From DATCJY01 sp036562565 (GTDB lineage: Bacteria; Bacteroidota; Bacteroidia; Flavobacteriales_D; Sanyastnellaceae), in the NCBI GenBank assembly GCA_036562565.1, contig DATCJY010000084.1, positions 1-37,193 of the forward strand: DNA of 37,193 nucleotides. The letters run 5' to 3'. Position numbers and translations under genes: made by a program. Shown here one piece after another: positions 16,113 to 23,896 of the stretch (positions are counted from its first letter, which is position 1; each line of letters starts with the position of its first letter). Below the pieces are notes generated by a model, which had not been told where the DNA came from, ran no database searches, and saw only the letters and a list, made by a program, of their open reading frames with translations.

Positions 16113-16820
16113 ATGGATACATCTTCAGTTGTTGTAAAAGTAGAAGGTGTGAAGAAGTGTTACCCCTCGGGTGATACTATCATCACCGCACTGGATACTG
16201 CTACAGAGTCATTTGAGAAAGGCAAGCTCACGCTCATCATGGGGCCGTCAGGTTCGGGCAAGACTACCTTGCTGTCGTTGATTGGTTGCATTATCTATCC
16301 TACGGAGGGCAAGGTGTTTCTCAAGGGGCAGCAGGTAAACGTCCTCTCGGAGAAAGAGCTGGCCAAGGTGCGCTTGCACACCATCGGTTTTGTCTTTCAA
16401 CAATTTAATTTGATAGAACCATTGACAGCGTTGGAGAATGTCATGCAGCCTTTGTTGTTGCAGGGTATCCATCATGCTGAGGCCAAAAAGCGAGCCATGG
16501 CAGCCTTACATGAGCTGGGATTAGGGCACAGGATGAACAACCTCCCCAAGAAATTGAGTGGCGGCCAAAAGCAACGCGTAGCCATTGCCCGTGCACTGGT
16601 GACCAATCCGGAAATAGTGCTCTGCGATGAGCCCACAGCATCGCTCGATGCAAAAAGTGCCGCTGCCATTATGAAGAGTCTCCAAGAGCTTTCTAGGCAA
16701 GACAAGGCGGTCATCATCGTTACACACGATTTGCGCTTAAGACAATTTGCGGATAGAGTGATATATGTTGAAGAAGGTAAAGTTTCAAACACCATTTCAA
16801 ATGAAGAAGATTATAAATAG
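16113..16820 (+). CDS. ABC transporter ATP-binding protein (MacB/DevA/LolD type)
   Basis: The 235-aa ATPase of a type VII-like (MacB/FtsX) ABC exporter. Walker A is GPSGSGKTTLL, the Q-loop FVFQQFNLI, the signature LSGGQKQRVAIARAL, Walker B IVLCDEPTASLD and the switch His lies in IVTHDLRLR. The PTASLDAKSA version is typical of MacB/LolD/DevA subunits. It is the first gene of a four-gene operon with fusion protein, permease and TolC channel; its stop overlaps the next gene by 20 nt. The arrangement resembles DevBCA-TolC or MacAB-TolC exporters. Confidence 0.93.
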   Translation: MDTSSVVVKVEGVKKCYPSGDTIITALDTATESFEKGKLTLIMGPSGSGKTTLLSLIGCIIYPTEGKVFLKGQQVNVLSEKELAKVRLHTIGFVFQQFNLIEPLTALENVMQPLLLQGIHHAEAKKRAMAALHELGLGHRMNNLPKKLSGGQKQRVAIARALVTNPEIVLCDEPTASLDAKSAAAIMKSLQELSRQDKAVIIVTHDLRLRQFADRVIYVEEGKVSNTISNEEDYK

Positions 16821-17736
16821 TTGTTCATTGTTGTTATTGGTCGTCTTAATGAGCTGTGGCAGCAGTGAAAAGAAAGCAGATAAAGAACCTGTTGAGGTGC
16901 CTACCATCCATCAGATAGTAGGCATTGGCAAGGTATTGCCCAAGGATGGCATCACTACACTCACAGTAAGTGAAGGCAGAAAGGTGGTAAAGCTCTATAA
17001 GAAACTGGGCGACCATGTGAAGGCCGGAGAGGCTTTGTTCAGCATGGAGCAGGTGAGTGATGAGCTGAACATCCAACAAGCGAAAGCAGCGGAGCAAACC
17101 ATGCTTGCAGAACTTGCTGCCAACGCATTGGATGTAGAAAAAGAAACCCTCAAACTTGCCGAGCTCAAAGCGCAATGGGAAACAAGCCGCAAGCTCTACG
17201 CCATGCATGCCGAAACCCGCGAGAAGATGCTGCAGGATAGCATCAACTACGCAAGTCAGCAAGTAGTTGTGCAGCAAAAGGAAAAAGCTTTGCAAGCTAA
17301 GAGAGCTGCCTTGCGTGAAAAAGAACTAAACACAGCCACCAAAGTGGCCACTGCTGAAGATCACATCTATCGTGCTCCACAGAGCGGTACGCTCATTCGC
17401 TTTGATGTGAACCTTGGAGCGGTATTATCGGCATCCAACAGCTTTGGTGAGTTGGCGCCCGATGGTCCGTTGGTAGTGGAGGCTGAGCTGGATGAGTATT
17501 ACGCGCAACAAATCAAACCGGACCAACGCGTGGACATCGTATTGGTAGGTCAAAGCGAGGTCATAGCAAAAGGCAAGGTGAGCTTCGTGAACAATGCCTT
17601 GCAAAACAAATCCATCCTTTATGAGCAAGTAGGCGAAAGCCAAGATAGAAGGGTTCGCAGATTTACCGTGGCGATTGAAGGCGATGCTTCAAGACTTTTG
17701 ATTAACCAAAAAGTTGAATGTAAAATCTATCTGTAA
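16801..17736 (+). CDS. HlyD-type membrane-fusion lipoprotein
   Basis: A 311-aa periplasmic adaptor linking the inner-membrane transporter to TolC. The start at 16801 gives a lipoprotein signal (SLLLLVVLMSC, Cys about 19), so it is anchored by lipid rather than by a transmembrane helix. The first half-lipoyl motif includes VVKLYKKLGDHVKAGEALFSM, followed by a long alpha-helical hairpin (about 85-185, rich in Ala, Glu, Lys), the second lipoyl half around IYRAPQSGTLIRFDVNLGAVL, and a beta-barrel domain. The start codon lies inside the ATPase gene, while the stop TAA overlaps the permease ATG (TAATG), indicating tight translational coupling. Confidence 0.9.
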   Translation: MKKIINSCSLLLLVVLMSCGSSEKKADKEPVEVPTIHQIVGIGKVLPKDGITTLTVSEGRKVVKLYKKLGDHVKAGEALFSMEQVSDELNIQQAKAAEQTMLAELAANALDVEKETLKLAELKAQWETSRKLYAMHAETREKMLQDSINYASQQVVVQQKEKALQAKRAALREKELNTATKVATAEDHIYRAPQSGTLIRFDVNLGAVLSASNSFGELAPDGPLVVEAELDEYYAQQIKPDQRVDIVLVGQSEVIAKGKVSFVNNALQNKSILYEQVGESQDRRVRRFTVAIEGDASRLLINQKVECKIYL

Positions 17737-18869
17737 TGCTGGGACTTGCTTGGAAGTTTATCAGATTTGACCGTGCCAAATCCATCGGTATCATCACAGC
17801 CATTGTGATTAGTATCTTTTTGATTGGGCAACAGGTAGGCCTTTTGCTTTTTCTCATGGAGCTGATGGGTAACCTTTCGGGCAACGCCAATGTTACCGAC
17901 AGAGATATTTGGGTCATCGAGGCACAAACAGAAAACGTGAATACACTTAATAAGATTGATCAGCGCTATGTACAGCAATTGCGGTCCATACCGGGAGTGG
18001 AGCAATCCTATGCCGTAGTGATAGGCAGTGGCGAAGCGCGTTTCCTAGATGGCAAGACAGCAGGTGTTACATTGATAGGCAGTGATGCTCCTGATTTCAT
18101 CATCGGTCCCAATGCACGTAGAATTGCCCAAGGCAACATCACCGATCTTACGTTGCCGGAGGCCGTGTCTGCCGAGTATTACAACGCCAAGTCATGGGAG
18201 ACCGATTTATATCTCAACAAGCCCATTGAGATCAACGGCAAATCGGCACGAATTAAATTGATCACCAAAGATGCGCAGGCTTTTGGTGGTAACTACATTT
18301 ACACATCATTGGCCAATGCACGTTATTATGGCAACATCAGTCCTGATAAGGTGAGTTTAATCTCTTTGCGTCTTTCACCAGGGGTGAGCAAAGACAGTAC
18401 AATCGCCATCATCAATCAATTATATCCGAGTCTCAGAGCATGGGATGTAGAGAAGCTCCGACAATCGACAGTGAAAGAAGTATTGATGACATCCAACATG
18501 GGGATGAGCTTCTTTACGCTCGTGGCGTTTGCAATGGTTTCCGGCTTTTTCATCATCGGACTTACACTTTACTCATCCGCATTGGACAGAGTGAAGGACT
18601 ATGGAACCCTCAAGGCCATCGGAGCCACCAATACCTTCGTCAACCGATTGTTGGTAGCTCAGGCATTTCTTTATGCCGTCATAGGCTTTGCTATCTCATT
18701 TGTTTTGTTGTTTGGCTTTGCACAAGGGGTAAAAGGCAGTGGTCTGGATATCGATTTCAATTTGGGCTTCATCAGCTTTCTGTTGGGCATCACCCTTTTC
18801 ATCTCCATAGGAGGCTCCCTGTTTGCAGTAAGGAAAATAACCAAGTTAGAACCCGCATCCGTATTTTAA
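17736..18869 (+). CDS. FtsX/DevC-type ABC permease
   Basis: The 377-aa inner-membrane permease of the exporter. One membrane helix near the N-terminus (about 15-45), a large periplasmic domain (about 50-245), then three helices (about 250-275, 300-330, 340-365) make the four-helix MacB/FtsX topology. The DRVKDYGTLKAIGAT loop is the conserved coupling segment of the FtsX family, and the protein ends KLEPASVF as DevC/MacB permeases do. The gene overlaps its upstream neighbour by one base and TolC follows after one base. Confidence 0.92.
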   Translation: MLGLAWKFIRFDRAKSIGIITAIVISIFLIGQQVGLLLFLMELMGNLSGNANVTDRDIWVIEAQTENVNTLNKIDQRYVQQLRSIPGVEQSYAVVIGSGEARFLDGKTAGVTLIGSDAPDFIIGPNARRIAQGNITDLTLPEAVSAEYYNAKSWETDLYLNKPIEINGKSARIKLITKDAQAFGGNYIYTSLANARYYGNISPDKVSLISLRLSPGVSKDSTIAIINQLYPSLRAWDVEKLRQSTVKEVLMTSNMGMSFFTLVAFAMVSGFFIIGLTLYSSALDRVKDYGTLKAIGATNTFVNRLLVAQAFLYAVIGFAISFVLLFGFAQGVKGSGLDIDFNLGFISFLLGITLFISIGGSLFAVRKITKLEPASVF

Positions 18870-18870
18870 T

Positions 18871-20136
18871 ATGAACTGGAAAACAATTTTTGTGGCTGTA
18901 TTTGCAAGCATTCGGGTAATGTGCAATGCTCAAGGTCTGAGTCTGGAAGAGGCGATGAACACAGCCAACTCCACCCAACTGAGTGAAGCCGAATGGCAGC
19001 AGCGCATTGCAGCATTGAAACTGGAAAGCGCAAAGGCCAATCGCTTGCCGATGATTTATGGCGATGCCAACCTGCAGCGCAATTTGATTATTCCGGTCAC
19101 TCCGGTGCCGGCAATAGCATTCAACCCGAATGCGGAACAGGGAGAGATGATGCCTTTGCGTTTTGCAACCGACTGGACAGCCAAAGCCGGTTTGCAAGGA
19201 TCATTCGATTTGTTCAATCCGCAAAACCACACGGCTATTGAGGAAGCAAAATTGAATGAAGCAAAGGCTGCTGTCGAAATTGAGAATCAGAAAGCCAGTT
19301 TAAAAAGGACGATTACCGATCTGTATGCGCAATGCTTGTTGTCTATGGAACAAAGCAAAATCGCAGAAGCGACTTGGAACAATTACCGCGAGATAGAACA
19401 AATCATCAAAGCAAGATATGAAGAGGGCAGGGCTTCGGAGATTGAGTACAACAAGACCTTGCAAAAGCTCAATGAGTTGGAGCAATTGCTCCGAGAAGCC
19501 AATGCGATTGTTCGCATCAACGTCAACAACTTGTCAGAGTTTATCCAGCTGGATGGAGTTCCGGAGCTTACTACCTCATTGGAGGAAATCATGCAAACCG
19601 CCACCGATGACGATGACTTTGAACGCAAGCAATTGCAATTGGATTGGCATAACACCAATTACAAATGGAAGAAAATCAACATGGAGGCATTGCCAAAGCT
19701 TACGCTCAATGCCTATTACGGAACGAATCACTATAGCAATTCATTTGACTTGCTCAACTCGCAGTATTGGTATGGTAACAGTTTTGTGAATCTCAGCATC
19801 CGCATCCCCATTACAGAAACATACAATAGAAGTATTACACGCAATCAACTGCAGCATCAATTAAAACTAACGCAATTGCAACTGGATGACTTGCAGAAGA
19901 AAGATGCCATTAAAAAACTGAACAAAGCTGAGAACCTCAACATGTATCAATCCAGAGTTGCAAGCGCTCTGAAGAACCTACAACTGGCAGAAAGCAATCT
20001 CAAACTTGTAGAAGAACAAGTCAAAAGCGGAAGAGTCCTCATAACCGAGCTCAACAAGGAAATGGATAACTATTTCACTGCGCAAAAGAATGTATGGCAA
20101 GCGCAGTATGATTACATCAAGAAGTTGATTGAATAA
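18871..20136 (+). CDS. TolC-family outer-membrane channel
   Basis: A 421-aa outer-membrane efflux protein with a signal peptide (about 1-20, ending CNAQ). It starts with the usual LSLEEAMNTA segment and has two long coiled-coil helical stretches (about 105-200 and 310-415) with beta-strand parts between, such as LNAYYGTNHYSN and FVNLSIRIPI. It completes the ATPase/adaptor/permease/channel set, so the operon can by itself code a full tripartite exporter. The exported substrate is unknown; lipids, peptides or macrolide-like molecules are known for relatives. Confidence 0.9.
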   Translation: MNWKTIFVAVFASIRVMCNAQGLSLEEAMNTANSTQLSEAEWQQRIAALKLESAKANRLPMIYGDANLQRNLIIPVTPVPAIAFNPNAEQGEMMPLRFATDWTAKAGLQGSFDLFNPQNHTAIEEAKLNEAKAAVEIENQKASLKRTITDLYAQCLLSMEQSKIAEATWNNYREIEQIIKARYEEGRASEIEYNKTLQKLNELEQLLREANAIVRINVNNLSEFIQLDGVPELTTSLEEIMQTATDDDDFERKQLQLDWHNTNYKWKKINMEALPKLTLNAYYGTNHYSNSFDLLNSQYWYGNSFVNLSIRIPITETYNRSITRNQLQHQLKLTQLQLDDLQKKDAIKKLNKAENLNMYQSRVASALKNLQLAESNLKLVEEQVKSGRVLITELNKEMDNYFTAQKNVWQAQYDYIKKLIE

Positions 20137-20192
20137 AGGATGCATTAAGTCTTTTGTCGTTTGGTTCTTGGTCGTTATTGTAACTATTCGGC

Positions 20193-20243
20193 AGCATGTG
20201 TGATACAATGACTGATAAATAATTAAAAACCATCACACATGCT
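20193..20243. repeat. Perfect 12-bp inverted repeat
   Basis: AGCATGTGTGAT (20193-20204) and ATCACACATGCT (20232-20243) are exact reverse complements around a 27-nt AT-rich loop. The element lies in the convergent gap between the tolC-like and NYN genes. It lacks a T tract, so a simple terminator is not the obvious explanation. Confidence 0.75.
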
Positions 20244-20311
20244 AGAACCCACAATAAGCTATGTAGTAGCATCTCCACAGTGGGGCTTTGTTTACAACCA
20301 TCATTAAAAAC

Positions 20312-20341
20312 AAAAACGCATGGAGGCAATCATGCGTTTTC
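20312..20341. terminator. Terminator between convergent operons
   Basis: A perfect 10-bp stem (20313-20322 and 20331-20340, AAAACGCATG/CATGCGTTTT) has T-rich sequence on both sides. On the minus strand it is followed by TTTTTGTTTTTAAT, fitting a terminator for the NYN gene; it may also stop the exporter operon. Confidence 0.8.
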
Positions 20342-20367
20342 TTTCTATTGTTAAGTGAAACTGGAGG

Positions 20368-21183
20368 TTACTTCTTCGATTTCTTAGTCGGTTTGGGGCG
20401 GGTGGCTTTAGGCGCAGGTTTCAAAATGTTTTTCTTCTTGCGCACGTAGATGTGTTTTACGTGGCTGCGACCGGTTTCGCGTTCGTCTATCTCGAAGAGG
20501 TTGGTGCTGCGGATAAGTGGCAGCATTTTAGGAAAGCCATAGTTACGTGGATCAAAGTCCGGACTTTTCTTCAGGAGCAGATTGCCCAGTTCTCCTAGGA
20601 AGGTCCATCCGTTTTCATCTGCAAGGTCGTCAATGCTGTCGCTGAGCAATCGTATAACGGCATTGTCCAAGGGTTGGAAAGCGCCTGTCGCTTCGCGGTC
20701 TTTATGTCGGTTGTTGGATTCGCGCGTTTCCTTTTGTGCGACTTTCAAGATTTCTATATAAACAAACTTGTCGCATGCCTTGATGAAGGGAGATGGCGTT
20801 TTCTTTTCACCGATGCCGATCACTTTCATGCCCGCTTCACGCAAGCGTGTGGCCAAGCGAGTAAAGTCGCTATCGCTGGATACAATACAAAATCCGCCCA
20901 CTTTGTTGGAGTAGAGGATGTCCATGGCATCTATGATGAGAGCGCTGTCGGTAGCGTTTTTACCGCTGGTGTAGCTGTATTGCTGAATAGGCGTAATCGC
21001 ATTTTCAAGTAAGACATTCTTCCAACCTGAAAGGGTGGGCTTGGTCCAGTCGCCATAGATGCGCTTGATGGTGGGTGTACCATGCGTGGAGATTTCCTCC
21101 AGCATCTCTTTTACCGAGGCATACGGCACATTGTCGGCATCAATTAAGACAGCTAACGGTAAATCGTTGTTCGGGGATGTCAT
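20368..21183 (-). CDS. NYN-domain nuclease-like protein with OST-HTH/LOTUS domain
   Basis: A 271-aa protein. The N-terminal NYN (LabA/DUF88, PIN-like) domain has the acidic residues of the fold: VLIDADNVP (about 12-20), DSALIIDAMDIL and IVSSDSDFTRLA. The C-terminal half (LGELGNLLLKKSPDFDPRNYGFPKMLPLIRSTNLFEI) is an OST-HTH/LOTUS RNA-binding domain, and the tail is Lys/Pro-rich. Such proteins are predicted RNA-binding ribonucleases. It lies 8 bp after the cold-shock-domain gene in the same direction, so they form one operon, which strengthens an RNA-related role. The aspartates needed for activity are present; activity itself is inference. Confidence 0.9.
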   Translation of the reverse strand: MTSPNNDLPLAVLIDADNVPYASVKEMLEEISTHGTPTIKRIYGDWTKPTLSGWKNVLLENAITPIQQYSYTSGKNATDSALIIDAMDILYSNKVGGFCIVSSDSDFTRLATRLREAGMKVIGIGEKKTPSPFIKACDKFVYIEILKVAQKETRESNNRHKDREATGAFQPLDNAVIRLLSDSIDDLADENGWTFLGELGNLLLKKSPDFDPRNYGFPKMLPLIRSTNLFEIDERETGRSHVKHIYVRKKKNILKPAPKATRPKPTKKSKK

Positions 21184-21191
21184 TCGGTAAG

Positions 21192-21647
21192 TTATTTGTT
21201 TGCCTTCACCCGTACTGCGGTCATGCCTTTGGGACCACGCTCTACTTCAAATGTGACTTTGTCACCCTCTTTCGCAGGTGCTGACAATTGGTTGATGTGC
21301 ACAAACACGCTGGCTTGTGTTTTTTGGTCGCGAATAAAACCATAGCCTTTATCGTGGTTGAAATAAGTGATGATACCTTTATGCTCGCGTTGTACAGGTT
21401 CACGGTCTTCTTCTTTTGGGGTGCCTATCAGTATTTCTTCCGCATCGATGTCCACTTTGCGAGCAGGGTCGGGAGGAGTATCGGTAATACGTCCAAACTC
21501 ATCCACATAGGCAATCATGTCTTCCCAGTTCTTGCCCTTTACCGATTCGGATTTGCGCTCTTCTCTTTTCTGGCGTTTTTCCTCTTGTTTCTTTTGGCGC
21601 TTCTTTTCGCGTTCCTTTTTACTAAATGTCTCCTGAGATTTCCCCAT
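21192..21647 (-). CDS. Cold-shock-domain protein with charged N-terminal extension
   Basis: A 151-aa RNA-binding protein. Residues 1 to about 37 are a highly charged Lys/Arg/Glu helix, 40-85 an acidic linker (WEDMIAYVDEFGRITDTPPDP), and the C-terminal third is a cold-shock domain with KGYGFI (RNP1) and VFVHI (RNP2). This long layout is common in Bacteroidota and differs from the 65-aa CspA type. A TAnnTTTG box about 100 nt upstream suggests a long 5' leader, which in other cold-shock genes has regulatory use. It is the first gene of an operon with the NYN-LOTUS protein. Confidence 0.92.
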   Translation of the reverse strand: MGKSQETFSKKEREKKRQKKQEEKRQKREERKSESVKGKNWEDMIAYVDEFGRITDTPPDPARKVDIDAEEILIGTPKEEDREPVQREHKGIITYFNHDKGYGFIRDQKTQASVFVHINQLSAPAKEGDKVTFEVERGPKGMTAVRVKANK

Positions 21648-21748
21648 TCCGTGTTTTAATTGATATAATTTGAATCTGCCACTTGTGATGTTCCGATTGA
21701 GCAGACTTTAACAAGAAAGGGTGCGAATAGAAACAAGATGTCAGACCA

Positions 21749-21756
21749 CAAAGGTA
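21749..21756 (-). promoter_or_regulatory. Putative -7 promoter box of the CSD-NYN operon
   Basis: The minus strand reads TACCTTTG, a full TAnnTTTG match, 101 nt before the start of the cold-shock-domain gene. If used, the transcript would have a leader of about 95 nt. Confidence 0.4.
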
Positions 21757-21872
21757 AGCCTGTTCTAGGCTGAAATGGATGAATTGTAATTTATAGGCAA
21801 TTGGTGGTGCTGTAATATGAACCAATTACAATGGATATTAATTTTATTTGAATAGTTGCAAGGACACTTTGT

Positions 21873-22136
21873 TCATGCACGTTGTCGCACGCTTCTTCTA
21901 CCGATGGTTGGTCGGGTGTTGCTGAAATTCGTCAACAGCTGATTGAGAGCCTCGGCAAACTCCTGAATATCTTCTTCAAATACGAGGATGTTGTGCCGCT
22001 CATAATTTCCATTGCCCATGAGTTTGAGTTCGCTTACCTTGAGGTAGTTGGAGTTTCCTGTTTTGTGTACTTCTAGAAAATAGGTGCGTCTGCCTGCCGC
22101 TACTTTCATTTGGGTCACTACATTGTTGTTGAGCAT
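21873..22136 (-). CDS. PUR-domain (DUF3276) nucleic-acid-binding protein
   Basis: An 87-aa protein of the bacterial PUR-alpha-like group (DUF3276). The pattern RRTYFLEVHKTGNSNYLKVSELK, then HNILVFEEDIQEFAEALNQLL matches the single beta-beta-beta-beta-alpha PUR repeat; members bind single-stranded DNA or RNA, the best known being BpuR of Borrelia. The tail is basic (RPTIGRRSVRQRA). It lies upstream of the CSD-NYN operon on the same strand with a 225-bp gap, so it probably has its own transcript. A target is unknown. Confidence 0.85.
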   Translation of the reverse strand: MLNNNVVTQMKVAAGRRTYFLEVHKTGNSNYLKVSELKLMGNGNYERHNILVFEEDIQEFAEALNQLLTNFSNTRPTIGRRSVRQRA

Positions 22137-22296
22137 GATATTTTAGAGTTTTAGTTTATTCGGTTTAGGGATTTGCAGGATACAGGCGAACAGACGGAAA
22201 AAAGGGGAATGGTCTACTTCATAACGAAGTTAATGAAAATCATTAATGAGCAAAGATTTTTGTTTTTTACTATGAAGATGTTGTCACAGGGCAATT

Positions 22297-22674
22297 TCAA
22301 TTCTGGACTCCCGTGGTAAAGAAAAATATATTGTCCTTATGAATAAAGAAGAGCATTGCTAGCAAAGCCATTACGGTAGCAATAAATCGCAGGGCGATAA
22401 CTATATACTTTGGAAGATTCACATCTCCGTAATAGAAGTACACAAAGCTCCAGATAACGAACCAGAATACAATGTGGCAAGTAAGGTTGAGGGCCAATGC
22501 AGGCACATGTATGATGTGTGCTATGGAACTTTGGCTGCCGGCCATGTAGAATGAAATGGGAAAACCTTGCAGTTGGTTGAGGTCTGCAGAGGAGGTACGC
22601 GGCAACATAAAGTTGATAAGGACAAATGAAATGGTAATGATTGGCAGTACTAAGTGGCGAATCTGACGCTTCAT
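22297..22674 (-). CDS. Small unknown membrane protein
   Basis: A 125-aa protein of unknown family. A hydrophobic N-terminal segment (about 7-24) may be a signal anchor; two more membrane helices are visible (about 55-82, rich in aromatic residues, and 88-110). The C-terminus KDNIFFFTTGVQN is outside the membrane. No motif points to a function. The start ATG at 22674 is the only sensible one. It follows the unknown barrel-like gene by 83 bp on the same strand and may share its transcript. Confidence 0.65.
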   Translation of the reverse strand: MKRQIRHLVLPIITISFVLINFMLPRTSSADLNQLQGFPISFYMAGSQSSIAHIIHVPALALNLTCHIVFWFVIWSFVYFYYGDVNLPKYIVIALRFIATVMALLAMLFFIHKDNIFFFTTGVQN

Positions 22675-22757
22675 CTCAGTATTTGATTATTGCGCAAAAA
22701 AAATACAAATACGGGATGAATGATTCTGGGATTTTATAATACCACTACATTCTGACA

Positions 22758-23666
22758 TCAATCATTTTCGAACAACCAGTGGAAACCAATGGTGATAAGG
22801 TTGGAGGTTACCATGTTGCGGTCTATGTAAACTTGGTTGGTGGGATCGGTGAAGGGTTGGTTCTCGCGCAAGTGCGCTAGTTTTATGAATAAATAATGTT
22901 CAGGTTTTGGCAGAAAACCTACTTCGAGTGACCATGTTCTAGCCCGAGTCATTTTGATGTTATCCTTGGAGCCGAAACCGTTGGAAGCTACCGCACTGTT
23001 CCCGAAGCCTGCAGTTACCATTGTTCTTTTGTAATACACGGTGGGATAGAGCATCGTGGTGCGAGATGAGCCTAGACTGAAGTTGTGGTGGTAATAGCCG
23101 TAGTTCTTAAATCCAAGCAAAATAGGTGAGAGGTTGTAGTTAATCCATTTCAGTCCGATCTCAAAATCATCCCTGAAAGAATAGCCCATGGTGAATCCCG
23201 ATGCAAGACCACCGCTGAAAACAATTTCCTTAGAGCTGCCCTCCAAGCTGTTGTGCTTCAGCATACCGATGCCGAGCTCGGCCTCTTGATAATCTGCAAA
23301 CCAGAATTTGCTGAAGTCAGGATAAAACCACACGAGCAACAGAGAGCCAGAGACATACATCGGATTGAACATGGCGCCTTCAATGGGTTGTAAGCCATCT
23401 TTCTTTGTGGAGATTTTGGCTGCATTTATCCCCATTCTGAAGCGGTAGTGACCATGCGTTACCTGTGCCTTAAGTTCGCTTTGCAAGAATAACACCACCA
23501 TCATCATGATGTAGGTGCGCAGGCATTTACGCGCATGTTGGCCGTAGCATTTCGGATTTGTGCTATTGTGTGATGTATCACCAGTAAGGGTGAGGAGAGC
23601 GCTTTGTTCGGTGTAACTCATATAAAAGGTTTTAAAAAAGGTACCTGCCTCACTGGAATTATTCAC
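22758..23666 (-). CDS. Unknown secreted beta-barrel-like protein, start uncertain
   Basis: Up to 302 aa. I do not recognise the family. Around residues 50-70 of the longest frame there is a signal-peptide-like stretch (LRTYIMMMVVLFLQSELKAQ), so the real start is probably later than 23666, perhaps at one of the three ATGs at 23507-23501, which would give a roughly 249-aa preprotein. The rest alternates polar and aromatic residues (YRFRMGINAAK, SGFTMGYSFRDDFEIGLKWINY, TMLYPTVYYKRTMVTAGFG, LITIGFHWLF) as outer-membrane beta-barrel proteins do. It stands between the beta-lactamase gene and the small membrane protein gene. Confidence 0.65.
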   Translation of the reverse strand: MNNSSEAGTFFKTFYMSYTEQSALLTLTGDTSHNSTNPKCYGQHARKCLRTYIMMMVVLFLQSELKAQVTHGHYRFRMGINAAKISTKKDGLQPIEGAMFNPMYVSGSLLLVWFYPDFSKFWFADYQEAELGIGMLKHNSLEGSSKEIVFSGGLASGFTMGYSFRDDFEIGLKWINYNLSPILLGFKNYGYYHHNFSLGSSRTTMLYPTVYYKRTMVTAGFGNSAVASNGFGSKDNIKMTRARTWSLEVGFLPKPEHYLFIKLAHLRENQPFTDPTNQVYIDRNMVTSNLITIGFHWLFEND

Positions 23667-23794
23667 TGGAATAACCGCCTGTGCTCAGGTAGTTGTGGTT
23701 TGGCTGGTTGACGAGGGAAACCGAATGGAAGATGAAGCGAAAGTGGACCGGTGTCTATCACATTTTAGTAGTATTAAGCCGGAATGGAGGAAGT

Positions 23795-23876
23795 CACTTT
23801 ACACAATGAAACTTCATCAAGGTTGATGAAAAAAGCTAAACCATGCCGGTAGTAGGTCAAGGTTCATTGTAAAGTG
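23795..23876. repeat. Nested inverted repeats downstream of the beta-lactamase gene
   Basis: Outer arms 23795-23810 (CACTTTACACAATGAA) and 23863-23876 (TTCATTGTAAAGTG) pair over 14 bases with a 2-nt bulge; inside lies a perfect 8-bp hairpin (23813-23820/23823-23830, TTCATCAA/TTGATGAA). The element fills most of the gap between the beta-lactamase stop and the next gene. It has no long T tract. Confidence 0.65.
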
Positions 23877-23896
23877 TGATTCTATAAATCGGTCGT

